Source of the DNA: Paenibacillus sp. FSL R7-0337
Lineage (GTDB): Bacteria > Bacillota > Bacilli > Paenibacillales > Paenibacillaceae
Length of the DNA stretch: 64,000 bases
NCBI RefSeq assembly: GCF_037969875.1
Contig: NZ_CP150218.1
Coordinates: forward strand, 1,736,001 to 1,800,000
Direction of reading: 5' to 3'
Under the pieces are notes generated by a model. The model was not told the origin of the DNA, searched no databases, and was given only the letters and a program-made list of their open reading frames with translations. The first letter of the stretch is position 1; the number at the start of each line of letters is the position of its first letter. The position numbers were made by a program, and so were the translations under genes. This document shows, piece by piece, positions 27,729 through 36,635 of this stretch.

Positions 27729-29678
27729 TTATTTCGCTTCAATCGGCTTCTTCCAGAGCCCAAGGATCAGCCCGGAAATCACGGAGCCGATCAGCACAGA
27801 TAACAGGAACAGCGCGGCATTGCTGGACAGGAAGGCTACGAACACACCGCCATGCGGTGCGGGAACGTTGAGGTTCCACAGCTGGGTAAGTCCGCCGGCT
27901 ACGGCAGATCCCAGGATACAGGAGGTAAGCACCCGCAGCGGATCAGCCGCAGCGAATGGAATGGCTCCTTCGGTGATGAAGGATAAGCCCAGCACATAGT
28001 TGGTTACACCGGATTTACGTTCGGTCTCCGTGAATTTATTCTTGAAGAATGAGGTGGCCAGGGCAATCGCCAGCGGAGGTACCATCCCTCCAGCCATGAC
28101 TGCGGCCATCATCATTCCGTTCGTATTGCCGCTGGACGTAAACACGCCGATGGCAAAGGTATAAGCTGCTTTGTTGAACGGGCCGCCCATATCAATGGCC
28201 ATCATTCCGCCAAGCACCAAGCCCAGCAGAATCTTGTTGCCTGTGCCCAGATTATTAAGCACATCGGTCAGTCCCCCATTGATCCAGCTGAATAACGGAT
28301 CGAACAGGAAGAACATAATCGCGCCGGTAATCAGCAGACTGAATACGGGATAGAGCAGAATCGGCTTCAGTCCGTCCAGTGTGCGCGGCAGGCCCGAGAA
28401 GGCTCTGCGGAGCATAACCACAACGTAACCGGCCAGGAACCCTGCCGCCAGACCGCCGAGGAAGCCTGAATTGGAGTTGAGTGCCATTAGACCGCCGACC
28501 ATACCTGGCATAAGCGCAGGCCGGTCGCCGATGCTCATCGCGATAAATCCGGCCAGGATCGGAATCAGGAAGTGGAAGGCTCCGTCACCGCCGCCAATGC
28601 TCTGCAGCAGCTTAACCAGCGGATTGTCGGGACTGGCCACCTGTTCAATCAGGAAGGAGATCGCCAGCAGAATACCTCCACCGACTACGAACGGCAGCAT
28701 ATGCGAGATGCCGTTCATCAGGTCTTTGTAAATTTTGCTTCCAATAGAACCGGACTTTACAGGCGCTGCCCCTTCGTCATTGCTTCCAGAGCCGCGGTAG
28801 ATAGGCGCATCTCCTGCAACTGCGATCCGGATCAGTTCCTCTGACTTGCGGATACCGTCGCTAACCGGACGCTGAAGCACTGGTTTGCCGCTGAAGCGCT
28901 CCATCTCTACATTTTTATCAGCGGCAATAATGACCCCGCTGGCCCGGGCGATTTCGTCTGCAGTCAGCACATTCTGCGCACCCTCCGAGCCGTTGGTTTC
29001 AACGCGGATATTAATGCCCATCTCCTTGGCCTTTTTCTTGAGGGCATCCTCGGCCATGTAAGTATGGGCGATTCCAGTGGGACAGGCTGTTACAGCAACT
29101 ACGAAGCTCTGTGAATCCGGGTTCCCGGTAATGATCCGTGCCGGTTCAGCTTGCGGTGCGGCTGCCTTCGGAGCAGCCTTCACTTCCGCTGCCTTGGCTT
29201 CCGCTTCTGCCTGGGCCTCAGCCTCCGCTTGCTTGGCATCGAATAAGGCGGACACCTCGGCAGGTGTCTTGGCACCCATGAGCTGTTCGATGAATTCGCT
29301 TTCAATGAGCAACCTGGACAGTGCAGCGAGTGTTCGCAGGTGCATATTTCCAGCTCCGTCCGGCGCGGCAATCATGAAGAATATATGGGCCGGGGCTTCA
29401 TCCAAGGAGGCAAAATCAATTCCGGCGCTGCTCTTCGCAAATACCACCGTGGCTTCCTTAACGGCCTTGGTCTTGGCATGCGGCATGGCAATGCCTCCGC
29501 CGATGCCTGTGCTGGACTGGGCTTCACGCTCCAGAATCTTCTCTTTGAACAGCTTCGCATCCGTGATGCGTCCGCTGGCCGCGAGACTGGCAATCAGCTC
29601 GTCAATGGCCCCTTCCTTCGTGGTAGCCTGCAGCTCCATAATCATCGTTTCCTGTATCATTAAATCTGTAATTTTCAT
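27729..29678 (-). CDS. fruA: PTS fructose transporter subunit EIIABC
   Basis: A 649-residue permease that imports fructose as fructose-1-phosphate. The EIIA domain (1-145) has phosphorylated His67 in GIAMPHAKT. An Ala/Glu-rich linker covers about 148-180. The EIIB domain has Cys199 in VAVTACPTGIAHTYMAEDAL. The EIIC membrane domain spans about 310-645. Gene order fruR-fruK-fruA is the common Bacillales arrangement; the gap to fruK is 46 nt. GGGGAG lies 10 nt before the ATG. Regulation by FruR and catabolite control are expected. Confidence 0.96.
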   Translation of the reverse strand: MKITDLMIQETMIMELQATTKEGAIDELIASLAASGRITDAKLFKEKILEREAQSSTGIGGGIAMPHAKTKAVKEATVVFAKSSAGIDFASLDEAPAHIFFMIAAPDGAGNMHLRTLAALSRLLIESEFIEQLMGAKTPAEVSALFDAKQAEAEAQAEAEAKAAEVKAAPKAAAPQAEPARIITGNPDSQSFVVAVTACPTGIAHTYMAEDALKKKAKEMGINIRVETNGSEGAQNVLTADEIARASGVIIAADKNVEMERFSGKPVLQRPVSDGIRKSEELIRIAVAGDAPIYRGSGSNDEGAAPVKSGSIGSKIYKDLMNGISHMLPFVVGGGILLAISFLIEQVASPDNPLVKLLQSIGGGDGAFHFLIPILAGFIAMSIGDRPALMPGMVGGLMALNSNSGFLGGLAAGFLAGYVVVMLRRAFSGLPRTLDGLKPILLYPVFSLLITGAIMFFLFDPLFSWINGGLTDVLNNLGTGNKILLGLVLGGMMAIDMGGPFNKAAYTFAIGVFTSSGNTNGMMMAAVMAGGMVPPLAIALATSFFKNKFTETERKSGVTNYVLGLSFITEGAIPFAAADPLRVLTSCILGSAVAGGLTQLWNLNVPAPHGGVFVAFLSSNAALFLLSVLIGSVISGLILGLWKKPIEAK

Positions 29679-29724
29679 CTAATCTCAACTCCCCGAATGT
29701 ACTTGAACCTCTTACCTCTGTTAT

Positions 29725-30639
29725 TCATAGCTGAGATATGGCAATAAGCGGACGAAGCTCTTCAATCAATGCCCGGTCTGCCAGATCATCGGAGAATGCT
29801 GTGGCACTTCCTGATGCCACACCGGCACGGAAGGCTTCCAGCACATTCCCTGTCAGCGACAAGGTGCCCACGAATCCGGCAATCATCGAATCTCCCGCAC
29901 CTACTGAATTCCTCACCTGGCCCTTAGGAGCGCTGGCATGGTAGACCTCTTGCCCTGTAATGAACAATGCGCCCTTTCCAGCCATGGAGACCAGCACATG
30001 CTTGGCGCCGCCCGTAAGCAACTTGCGTCCGTAAGTGATAATCTCCTCCCGGGTACTGATCTGAACACCGAACAGCTCTGCCAGCTCATGGTGATTCGGC
30101 TTGACCAGCAGCGGTCCCTGGGATAATGCGTCCTGCAAGGCCTGCCCGGTCGTATCAATAACAAACTCCGCGCCCTTCTGCTTGCATACTGCAATCAGCC
30201 TGCTGTAGAAATCTCCGCCCAGCGAAGGTGGCGTGCTGCCTGACAGAATCACAATGTCACCCGGCTTCAGGGCTTCCAGCTTGTGCAGCAGCGAAGCCGT
30301 CTCGGTCTCCGTAATGACAGGACCAGCACCGTTAATCTCCGTCTCCTGGCCTGCCTTAAGCTTGATATTGATCCGGGTATCGTCCGCAATAGGAACGAAG
30401 TCGCGGGATATCCCTTCCTGGCCCAGCCAGGTGTCAATGTAGCCTCCGGTGAAGCCGCCAAGAAATCCCGTGGCCGTATTCTCAACGCCCAGCTGCTTCA
30501 GTACACGGGATACGTTAATGCCCTTGCCGCCAGGCAGCTTCATATCCCGCTTCATCCGGTTGAGTCCGCCTAATGTTAACTCTTCTACCTCCACGATATA
30601 ATCGACGGAAGGATTGAGTGTCACAGTATAGATCATCAT
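29725..30639 (-). CDS. fruK: 1-phosphofructokinase
   Basis: A 304-residue PfkB/ribokinase-family kinase that phosphorylates fructose-1-phosphate to fructose-1,6-bisphosphate. It begins with the family TVTLNPSVDYIV strand, has the LPGGKGINVSRVLKQLG signature and ends with VRNSVGAGDSMIAGFVG, containing the GAGD anion hole and catalytic Asp. It follows fruR by 36 nt and precedes fruA. Two adjacent ATG codons make the first residue uncertain by one. Confidence 0.96.
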   Translation of the reverse strand: MMIYTVTLNPSVDYIVEVEELTLGGLNRMKRDMKLPGGKGINVSRVLKQLGVENTATGFLGGFTGGYIDTWLGQEGISRDFVPIADDTRINIKLKAGQETEINGAGPVITETETASLLHKLEALKPGDIVILSGSTPPSLGGDFYSRLIAVCKQKGAEFVIDTTGQALQDALSQGPLLVKPNHHELAELFGVQISTREEIITYGRKLLTGGAKHVLVSMAGKGALFITGQEVYHASAPKGQVRNSVGAGDSMIAGFVGTLSLTGNVLEAFRAGVASGSATAFSDDLADRALIEELRPLIAISQL

Positions 30640-30675
30640 TCATCCCTCATTTATAATGTTTGTCTTCCCATCCCA

Positions 30676-31437
30676 TCACACCAGTGTATAATCCACATCC
30701 AGCTTCTCAAGCTGTCTCCGGAAGCTATCCGGTATCCCCGTATCCAGAATGCAGTGGTCCATCTCCTGCAGATCTGCGACCTTACAGAAGGATATCTGCC
30801 CGATTTTGCTGTGGTCGGCCAGCAGGATCGTCTGCTTCGCTACTGCGATCATTTTGCGCTTCGTGGCCGCTTCCAGCATATTCGGCGTCGTAATCCCTTC
30901 GCGGATATCCAGCCCGTTGGTGCCAAGGAAAGCCTTATCCACCCGTACCATGTCCAGCGAACGTTCAGTCATCGGCCCGACAAAAGCCATAGTGTCCGGC
31001 CTTAGCATCCCGCCTGTAATGGACACCTCAATATGACGGCAGTCCTTCAGCTCGTTCAGCGCCATGATCGAGTTGGTAATGACCTTGAGATTACGGAACG
31101 ATTTCAGCGCCCGGGCAATCTGCAGGGTGGTGGTACCGCCGTCAAGGAGAATGGCATCGCCATCCTCAATCATCTCCACAGCCTTCCCGGCAATCCGCAG
31201 CTTCTCCTCCAGAAACCGGTCTTCCTTGTCTGAAACCGCCGCTTCAAAATTCACACTCTGCAGGGACACTGCCCCGCCATGCGTACGCTTCAGCAGCCGC
31301 GCTTCCTCCAGCTCTTTGAGGTCCCGGCGGATGGTCGATTCCGAGACGGACAGCTCCTGGCCCAGCTCTTGAACCGAGGCTCTTGTATGCTTCTCGACAA
31401 ACAGCAGAATCATCCGTTTGCGTTCTTCTTCAAACAT
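30676..31437 (-). CDS. fruR: DeoR-family regulator of the fructose operon
   Basis: A 253-residue DeoR/GlpR-type regulator. The N-terminal helix-turn-helix is VQELGQELSVSESTIRRDLKELEEARLLKRTHGGA and the C-terminal sugar-phosphate isomerase-like sensor domain includes DGDAILLDGGTT and LADHSKIGQ. I start it at 31437, 8 nt after AAAGGAG; a GTG three codons earlier is less likely. It heads fruR-fruK-fruA. Fructose-1-phosphate is the expected inducer by analogy. Phased 10-bp repeats upstream are candidate operators. Confidence 0.93.
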   Translation of the reverse strand: MFEEERKRMILLFVEKHTRASVQELGQELSVSESTIRRDLKELEEARLLKRTHGGAVSLQSVNFEAAVSDKEDRFLEEKLRIAGKAVEMIEDGDAILLDGGTTTLQIARALKSFRNLKVITNSIMALNELKDCRHIEVSITGGMLRPDTMAFVGPMTERSLDMVRVDKAFLGTNGLDIREGITTPNMLEAATKRKMIAVAKQTILLADHSKIGQISFCKVADLQEMDHCILDTGIPDSFRRQLEKLDVDYTLV

Positions 31438-31530
31438 GCAGCTCACTCCTTTAGGATGTGCAGCTACCCGCTGCCGGATTCCTATATATACAGTAACTAC
31501 TGAATTGAAAGAAAAGATGACTGGACCTAA

Positions 31531-31570
31531 ATCATTTGTGATCGATGTTGATCATTTGTGCTCATTTATG
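31531..31570 (-). promoter_or_regulatory. Phased decamer repeats, candidate FruR operator
   Basis: Consecutive 10-bp units read ATCATTTGTG, ATCGATGTTG, ATCATTTGTG and CTCATTTATG. Units one and three are identical. The 10-bp phase puts every copy on one DNA face, as is typical of DeoR-family operators. The array lies about 94 bp upstream of fruR. Confidence 0.55.
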
Positions 31571-31694
31571 ATTGTAACAGCGTTTTCATGAACTGTAAAG
31601 AGGCTTTCTCTGCTTATTTTTCGCCATAAAATCATGAGTTTAACCCAGTTATTCCAACCGAATTCACCGCTGCTTTAAGAATCGGATCATTCCC

Positions 31695-31714
31695 TGCTCA
31701 TTTCTGCTCATTTC
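31695..31714 (-). promoter_or_regulatory. Second decamer repeat pair upstream of fruR
   Basis: TGCTCATTTC occurs twice in tandem (31695-31704, 31705-31714). It shares CTCATTT with the array at 31531-31570 and may be a distal operator. Confidence 0.4.
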
Positions 31715-31825
31715 AGCCTGTCACTATATCATCTGTTTCGGCAAATTACCTCCCGATTGCCCATTTCACAATGGCAGCGAGCAACATATTTATATTACAT
31801 ATGGGGAAAAGCGGGTGAACAGGAG

Positions 31826-32143
31826 ATGGCCTATTACAATAACAACGGATATGGCAGCGCGGGCGGGAACGGCGGGAACGGCAGTAGCAGCGGCATTAAC
31901 GGCCACGGAGCGGGAGGCAGTAACGGCCCTGTTGAAACAGAGGAGCTTAGTGCAGAGGATTATGCGATTATTGCTGCCGGCTTCGGTGTGCTCGGGGAAC
32001 TGTTCACTTTTTTCTCTCTGGTAAAAGCCAAGCAGGTAACCCAGGAAACAGGCGGAAAGGTAGGTCCGGTTATCGACCCGGTGCTGTTCGTACAGAACCG
32101 CAAAAAAAAAGCAGCCAGACGAAAGTCCCGCCGGCTGCGTTGA
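31826..32143 (+). CDS. Gly/Asn-rich small protein with one hydrophobic segment
   Basis: I do not recognise this 105-residue protein. From the ATG at 31826 it has a Tyr/Asn/Gly/Ser-rich N-terminus (about 1-40), a hydrophobic segment YAIIAAGFGVLGELFTFFSL (about 50-69) and a very basic C-terminus NRKKKAARRKSRRLR. The last 14 codons coincide with the terminator of the convergent gene, whose A tract encodes the lysines. An earlier in-frame start at 31757 is possible but lacks a site. It may be a membrane-anchored small protein; function unknown. Confidence 0.55.
   Translation: MAYYNNNGYGSAGGNGGNGSSSGINGHGAGGSNGPVETEELSAEDYAIIAAGFGVLGELFTFFSLVKAKQVTQETGGKVGPVIDPVLFVQNRKKKAARRKSRRLR
32102..32138 (-). 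terminator. Terminator of the stress-protein gene
   Basis: GCAGCC (32111-32116) pairs with GGCTGC (32133-32138); nine T residues follow on the minus strand. It overlaps the 3' end of the plus-strand small gene. Confidence 0.75.
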
Positions 32144-32169
32144 ACGTTTATTTTGTCCCAACCCATCGC

Positions 32170-32637
32170 TTACTTCAAAGGAATGGCCTCATGCTTCGCA
32201 AATATCCCTTGCACCTTCTCCCTCAGCTCCTCTTCAGGCAGAAGGACAATGACAATAATATGCTCCAGATCGGCATGCTTCGCATACGCCTGCGCATCTT
32301 CTTGCGGAATTCCCATCCCGATCAGGCTGACCTCAAGCCCGTCTGTCTCCAGATCCGCTCCTGCCAGCTTGCGGGCTGCCGGACCTGCTGCGACCGCTGA
32401 ATCGGACACCATATCCAGACCTACCCCCAGTCCGCGGGCTGTGCCGAACAAGCCTTTATTCCCCTGCCCTGTCTCCACATCCCCGATTCCGGCATCCTGG
32501 CTGATGGTCTCCAGCGTGTTCTTCTGCTTCGTGACGGCTGAGATATGCTTCGCCTTGATTCCGTTCTCCTTCAATTCCCCGATCGCCAGCACCGCATCAC
32601 TCCGGTGTCCAAAAATCCCCAATACCAATGTTGGCAT
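32170..32637 (-). CDS. General stress protein 17M-like protein
   Basis: A 155-residue protein with a beta-alpha-beta start (LVLGIFGHRSDAVLAIGELKENGIKAKHISAVTKQK) typical of the general-stress-protein 17M-like fold, in which the second half repeats the fold (LETDGLEVSLIGMGIPQEDAQAYAKHADLEHIIVIVLL). A Gly-rich middle (GNKGLFGTARGLGVGLDM) separates them. Relatives are often under general stress control. GGAGGGATGCCGC precedes the ATG. Biochemical function is unknown. Confidence 0.75.
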   Translation of the reverse strand: MPTLVLGIFGHRSDAVLAIGELKENGIKAKHISAVTKQKNTLETISQDAGIGDVETGQGNKGLFGTARGLGVGLDMVSDSAVAAGPAARKLAGADLETDGLEVSLIGMGIPQEDAQAYAKHADLEHIIVIVLLPEEELREKVQGIFAKHEAIPLK

Positions 32638-32810
32638 GCGGCATCCCTCCTGTTACTGCGATATTACCACCCTGCCTGGGGGTTGAACCTGCCCTGAACC
32701 TTGCTGGTACCAGCGGCTCCTGCCGGTTGTGAATCAATCTCTTCTAATTCGGTTATAAAGATACGTATACATAAATATAAACATAACTTAAAAGATTGGG
32801 GGGACTGCCT

Positions 32811-33947
32811 ATGCTTCAAAGCAAGTATTTCCGGACCTGCCTGGCCATTATCGCCTTTTTGACGATCCTGTACCTGGGCTCTAAGGTCATTTTTCTGTTC
32901 ACACCGCTGGTATCTATTATTCAACTATTACTCGTACCGATGATGCTGTCGGGCTTCATGTATTATCTGCTGCGGCCGATCGTCAACTATCTGGGTACCA
33001 AAAATGTAAACCGCGGGCTGTCCGTGCTGCTGATCTATCTTGTGTTCGCCGGACTGTTCGTCCTATTCTGGGTACTGGTCTGGCCTACACTGCGTGAGCA
33101 GATCCAGAACTTCATCGACAATACGCCATATCTGGTCGAGGGTATACAGAATCAGTTCAACAAGCTCCAGAATGATCCGTCGCTCTCCCGCTTCTTCAAG
33201 GGTGATACAGATGTGACCACACGCCTGACGGAGTATCTGAACAATGTCATTACCTGGGTAACGAATTCAATGTCTAATCTGATCGCAGTGATCTCCAGTA
33301 TTGTCGTGGTAATCGCCACCCTGCCGATCATTCTCTACTATATGCTGAAGGACGGCAACAAGCTGTCTCCGATTCTTCAGGGCCTGATCCCGAGAAAGTA
33401 CCGCAAGGAAGGCCAGGAGATGTTCAAGGATATCGACTCTGCACTCAGCGGCTTCATCGTTACGCGCGTCCTGCTTAATGTGGTGCTCGGCATCTTGCTG
33501 TATATCGGATTTTTGCTGATCGGTCTGCCCTATTCCCTGCTGCTCGCCTTGATCTCCATCCCGCTAAATTTCATTCCTTATGTGGGCTCGCTGCTGGCGG
33601 CGGTTCCGGTGATTATCGTGGGGTTCATCGAATCGCCTTCACTCGCGATTTGGTCAGCCGTCGTCATTCTGATTGCGCAGCAGATTCAGGATAACGTGCT
33701 GTCCCCGGTCATCTATGGCAAGTCACTGGATGTGCATCCGCTGACCACGGTGCTGCTTGTACTTGTGGGGGGCGACTTCTACGGCCTGATCGGCGTCCTC
33801 ATTGCGCTTCCGGTCTATATGATTATCAAAATCATCTTCCTGCGCATTTACGAGATCATTGTCGCCGAACGGGTGGATCAACCCGTCCCTGAGTCCGGTG
33901 CTCCGCCAGGGATTGAGATCGAGATTGTCAAGGACGATCAGCTATAG
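32811..33947 (+). CDS. AI-2E/PerM-family membrane transporter
   Basis: A 378-residue membrane protein of the AI-2 exporter-like (PF01594) family with about eight hydrophobic segments and a large periplasmic-type loop (about residues 70-150). The conserved C-terminal block SIPLNFIPYVGSLLAAVPVIIVGF and QQIQDNVLSPVIYGKSLDVHPL is present. I start it at 32811, after GGGGGGA. Family members include autoinducer-2 exporters and Na+/H+ antiporters, so the substrate is open. Confidence 0.9.
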   Translation: MLQSKYFRTCLAIIAFLTILYLGSKVIFLFTPLVSIIQLLLVPMMLSGFMYYLLRPIVNYLGTKNVNRGLSVLLIYLVFAGLFVLFWVLVWPTLREQIQNFIDNTPYLVEGIQNQFNKLQNDPSLSRFFKGDTDVTTRLTEYLNNVITWVTNSMSNLIAVISSIVVVIATLPIILYYMLKDGNKLSPILQGLIPRKYRKEGQEMFKDIDSALSGFIVTRVLLNVVLGILLYIGFLLIGLPYSLLLALISIPLNFIPYVGSLLAAVPVIIVGFIESPSLAIWSAVVILIAQQIQDNVLSPVIYGKSLDVHPLTTVLLVLVGGDFYGLIGVLIALPVYMIIKIIFLRIYEIIVAERVDQPVPESGAPPGIEIEIVKDDQL

Positions 33948-33954
33948 TTGGACA

Positions 33955-33997
33955 AAAAGCCCTCCGGCGCAGATGATCTCCGCGCCGGAGGGCTTTT
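33955..33997 (+). terminator. Terminator after the PerM-family gene
   Basis: A perfect 16-bp stem (AAAAGCCCTCCGGCGC / GCGCCGGAGGGCTTTT) with an 11-nt loop; symmetric A/T flanks allow both directions. Confidence 0.88.
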
Positions 33998-34026
33998 CAA
34001 TATACACACTTGGATGAATCTAGACT

Positions 34027-34431
34027 TCAGCCCCGGAGCGAGCGGACCACAAAAGTATGGTTGCCCTTAGGCAGGTTCTGCCCGCCATGCAGCGTCACGG
34101 AGCCTTTGGTATGTGCGATGATCGTCGCATTGAACGCCACCAGCTGGTCCCCTTTCCAGACGGTAACCGCTGATTTGAAATAGACGGCATTATCAAACTG
34201 CAGACGTTCTCTCATGATATAGCCGACCGAATGGAGAACCGGGGGCAAAGCCCTCTCTTTGGGAGCCAGGGCTTTGATGTACACAATATCGCGGAAAGGG
34301 ACAGCAATCTCCTGATGCCCGATGACGGCTACCGAAGCTGCAAGATCCCATCTGCGCAGAACGCCTTTCATGATCGTATATGGCTGCTCACCGCAGTACA
34401 TAATGACCGGTCTGCCAACCCAATGCTTCAT
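34027..34431 (-). CDS. Hypothetical protein downstream of ung
   Basis: I do not recognise this 134-residue protein. It is soluble and beta-rich by pattern: VGRPVIMYCGEQPYTIMKGVLRRWD then VAVIGHQEIAVPFRDIVYIKAL, and a second half YFKSAVTVWKGDQLVAFNATIIAH. The first half loosely resembles a small-barrel, Sm-like fold, but this is a guess. It begins 31 nt after ung on the same strand with a weak site (GTGGAG), so it is probably co-transcribed with the DNA repair gene. Confidence 0.6.
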   Translation of the reverse strand: MKHWVGRPVIMYCGEQPYTIMKGVLRRWDLAASVAVIGHQEIAVPFRDIVYIKALAPKERALPPVLHSVGYIMRERLQFDNAVYFKSAVTVWKGDQLVAFNATIIAHTKGSVTLHGGQNLPKGNHTFVVRSLRG

Positions 34432-34462
34432 GGCTCCACGCCCTTCCCTGTGCCTGAACTAC

Positions 34463-35131
34463 TTATACCTTCGGTATGGACCAGTCAATGCCCTTAAGCC
34501 CATGCTGCTCCAGATACTGGTTGGCCTGAGAGAAGGGGCGGCTGCCGAGAAATCCGCGGTGTGCAGAGAACGGGCTCGGGTGCGGAGACTGGATCACCTT
34601 ATGTCTGCTGCGGTCCACGACCGCGCCCTTGAGCTGGGCATGACTGCCCCACAGGATGAATACCATCGGTTCAGTCCGTTCGTTCAGCTTCGCCATAATG
34701 GCATCCGTGAAGGTCTCCCAGCCCAGCCCCTTATGCGAATTCGGCTGGCCCTCACGTACTGTCAGTACGGCATTGAGCATCAGCACGCCCTCTTCCGCCC
34801 AGTGCAGCAGCGATCCGTGACCCGGCACCTCTAGACCGAGATCACTATGCAGCTCAGCGTAGATGTTCCGCAAAGACGGCGGAATCCTTACACCCGGCTC
34901 GACCGAGAAGCTAAGGCCATGGGCCTGTCCTGCGCCGTGATACGGGTCCTGTCCAAGAATGACTACCCGGGTCTTACTGTAAGGCGTCAGCTTCAGCGCC
35001 GAGAACAGCTTGTCCTTCGGGGGATAGACTGTATACTGCTTGTACTCGCGTGCCAGGGCATAGCGCAATTCCTCAAAGTAAGGCTTCTGCGTCTCTTCCT
35101 GCAGCACTTCATCCCAATCGTTGCCAAACAT
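34463..35131 (-). CDS. ung: Uracil-DNA glycosylase, family 1
   Basis: A 222-residue base-excision repair enzyme removing uracil from DNA. The water-activating motif VVILGQDPYHGAGQAHG contains catalytic Asp62. The minor-groove loop QSPHPSPFSAHRGF carries the second catalytic His, and uracil-binding VLMLNAVLTVREGQPNSH is present. Length and motifs are canonical. It lies between rnhA and a hypothetical gene. Confidence 0.97.
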   Translation of the reverse strand: MFGNDWDEVLQEETQKPYFEELRYALAREYKQYTVYPPKDKLFSALKLTPYSKTRVVILGQDPYHGAGQAHGLSFSVEPGVRIPPSLRNIYAELHSDLGLEVPGHGSLLHWAEEGVLMLNAVLTVREGQPNSHKGLGWETFTDAIMAKLNERTEPMVFILWGSHAQLKGAVVDRSRHKVIQSPHPSPFSAHRGFLGSRPFSQANQYLEQHGLKGIDWSIPKV

Positions 35132-35175
35132 CCTGTTCTCCTCCCAATTCCCCTGCTATTAGTATTGTTTCATTA

Positions 35176-35199
35176 CCTGTTATTAACCAGAATAACAGG
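35176..35199. other. 9-bp inverted repeat between rnhA and ung
   Basis: CCTGTTATT (35176-35184) and AATAACAGG (35191-35199) form a perfect stem with a 6-nt loop immediately after the rnhA stop codon. No T tract follows, so it may be a weak terminator, an RNA 3'-end stabiliser or an operator for ung. Confidence 0.4.
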
Positions 35200-35202
35200 A
35201 AC

Positions 35203-35865
35203 TTATTTGCGGCCATAGTCCGCTTTGATTTCGCCCCATGACTTCGTCTGCCATTTCAGCACCTTGTTATCATAGGTATGGTTCCGCAGCCAGCTCTCCG
35301 CCCGGTCAATCAGTTGCCAGATCTCCTCCGTGGAGGCATCGCGGGGCAAGGTCGTGGCCACCTTTTTCTGCTTGACCCATTTCATTGCATTGACAGAATC
35401 ACTATAGACTGTCTTGCTGCTGCCCTCCTGCTTAAGATGAGCCAGCGCATGCACAATCGCCAGGAACTCCCCGAGGTTATTAGTCCCTTTACGGATCGGA
35501 CCGCAGGAGAAAATCACATCCCCGGTCTGGGTATCCACGCCTTTGTATTCGACCGGTCCGGGATTGCCCCGGGTGCCTACATCCACGGAGATGCTATCAT
35601 AATCGATCTCCTCAGACGTCTCCACGCTGGCACTGCGGCTCCAAGTCTTGCCTGACTTGCTTTTGCCGGATGCTCCTGATGCCGCACCTGTTCCCCAGTT
35701 GCCCTTCCAGCCTGCCTTGAAGGCTGTGTCAGCCGCCGCCTTGCTCTCATAGGACTTATATTTCGCTCCAGTATAATGATCCGTCTGCGCTTGGCATTCC
35801 GCCCATGTATTGTAGACTCCAGGCTTCTTACCTTCCCATACTACGTAGTATTTCTGTTTCGCCAT
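35203..35865 (-). CDS. rnhA: Ribonuclease H1 with N-terminal viroplasmin-type domain
   Basis: A 220-residue enzyme degrading RNA in RNA-DNA hybrids. The N-terminal hybrid-binding domain (YYVVWEGKKPGVYNTWAECQAQTDHYTGAKYKSYES) is followed by a Ser/Gly-rich linker (about 58-80). The catalytic domain contains the acidic set in SVDVGTRGNPGP, NNLGEFLAI, TVYSDSVNAMKWV and a final Asp in GEIKADYG. CAGGAGGGAGCAATAGGA precedes the ATG. The layout matches eukaryote-like RNase H1 proteins of Bacillales. Confidence 0.92.
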   Translation of the reverse strand: MAKQKYYVVWEGKKPGVYNTWAECQAQTDHYTGAKYKSYESKAAADTAFKAGWKGNWGTGAASGASGKSKSGKTWSRSASVETSEEIDYDSISVDVGTRGNPGPVEYKGVDTQTGDVIFSCGPIRKGTNNLGEFLAIVHALAHLKQEGSSKTVYSDSVNAMKWVKQKKVATTLPRDASTEEIWQLIDRAESWLRNHTYDNKVLKWQTKSWGEIKADYGRK

Positions 35866-35965
35866 TCCTATTGCTCCCTCCTGCCGGTGTAACCTTATCC
35901 AGATTCATATTGTAATGCATACCGCGTTCATATTGAAGCCTGATTACACTCGTACACCTGCTGCC

Positions 35966-35982
35966 GGCCCGAATATATGTTG
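35966..35982. repeat. Half-element related to the 17.5-kb hairpin repeat
   Basis: GGCCCGAATATATGTTG matches GGCCCGAATGTATGCTG at 17540-17556 in 15 of 17 positions. Only this half is present. It is embedded in a different hairpin with arms CTGCCGG/CCGGCAG. Confidence 0.4.
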
Positions 35983-36021
35983 GATAATTACCGGCAGGCG
36001 CGTTCATACTAATACGACAGC

Positions 36022-36597
36022 TTAGTCCAGCACAGCAAGCGTAGTATCGGCAATGGTCTGGAGCTTGCTTGTATCCTGTGTTGCCTTGACCATAACCCGC
36101 AGACCTACCAGGGCATTATGCAGATAAGCAGCAAGCGCCGGGGCCGCATGCCGGGAGGATAGCTCTCCGGTCTCCTGACCATGCAGGATCAGCCGCTCAA
36201 TTAATCTCTCTGTATTCAGAAAAGCCTCATTCGCCCGGCCAGCAGCTTCCGGATCATGACCCGACAGCTCCACTGCCGTATTCACCAGCATGCAGCCCTT
36301 CGGCTCCTCTTCACTTCTGTGAATTATGGCTTCGAATAATAGACGGATGGCTGCCTTGGCGGAGGTGATACCCTCGATCCGGCTCTCCATCCGGGAGCTT
36401 TGAAGGGATGCAAAGCGCTCCAGCGCTTTTATATATAAGGTATGCTTGTCTCCAAAGGTGTCATACATGCTTCGCTTATGAATTCCCATACCGGTTACAA
36501 GATCCTGCATGGAGGTCTTCTCATAGCCCTGCTGCCAGAAAATCGTCATTGCCTTGAGCAATACATCATCAATGTCAAACTCTTTGCTACGCGCCAT
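36022..36597 (-). CDS. TetR-family transcriptional regulator
   Basis: A 191-residue TetR/AcrR regulator. The helix-turn-helix is KTSMQDLVTGMGIHKRSMYDTFGDKHTLY (about residues 24-52) with a ligand-binding helical C-terminus including GCMLVNTAVELSGHDPEAA. I start it at 36597, 7 nt after AAAGGAG. An imperfect palindrome AACGATCGGT (36636-36645) upstream could be its operator. No adjacent efflux pump or enzyme on the same strand shows its target. Confidence 0.9.
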   Translation of the reverse strand: MARSKEFDIDDVLLKAMTIFWQQGYEKTSMQDLVTGMGIHKRSMYDTFGDKHTLYIKALERFASLQSSRMESRIEGITSAKAAIRLLFEAIIHRSEEEPKGCMLVNTAVELSGHDPEAAGRANEAFLNTERLIERLILHGQETGELSSRHAAPALAAYLHNALVGLRVMVKATQDTSKLQTIADTTLAVLD

Positions 36598-36635
36598 GAT
36601 CATGCTCCTTTCGCGGTCTATTTTACCATTTATAG

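Larger units (their letters stand above)
31438..31825. other. Intergenic region upstream of fruR
   Basis: A 388-bp divergent gap with no credible gene. It holds the fruR promoter region (a TATATA-like -10 near 31485-31492 on the minus strand) and two clusters of 10-bp repeats at 31531-31570 and 31695-31714. Confidence 0.5.
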
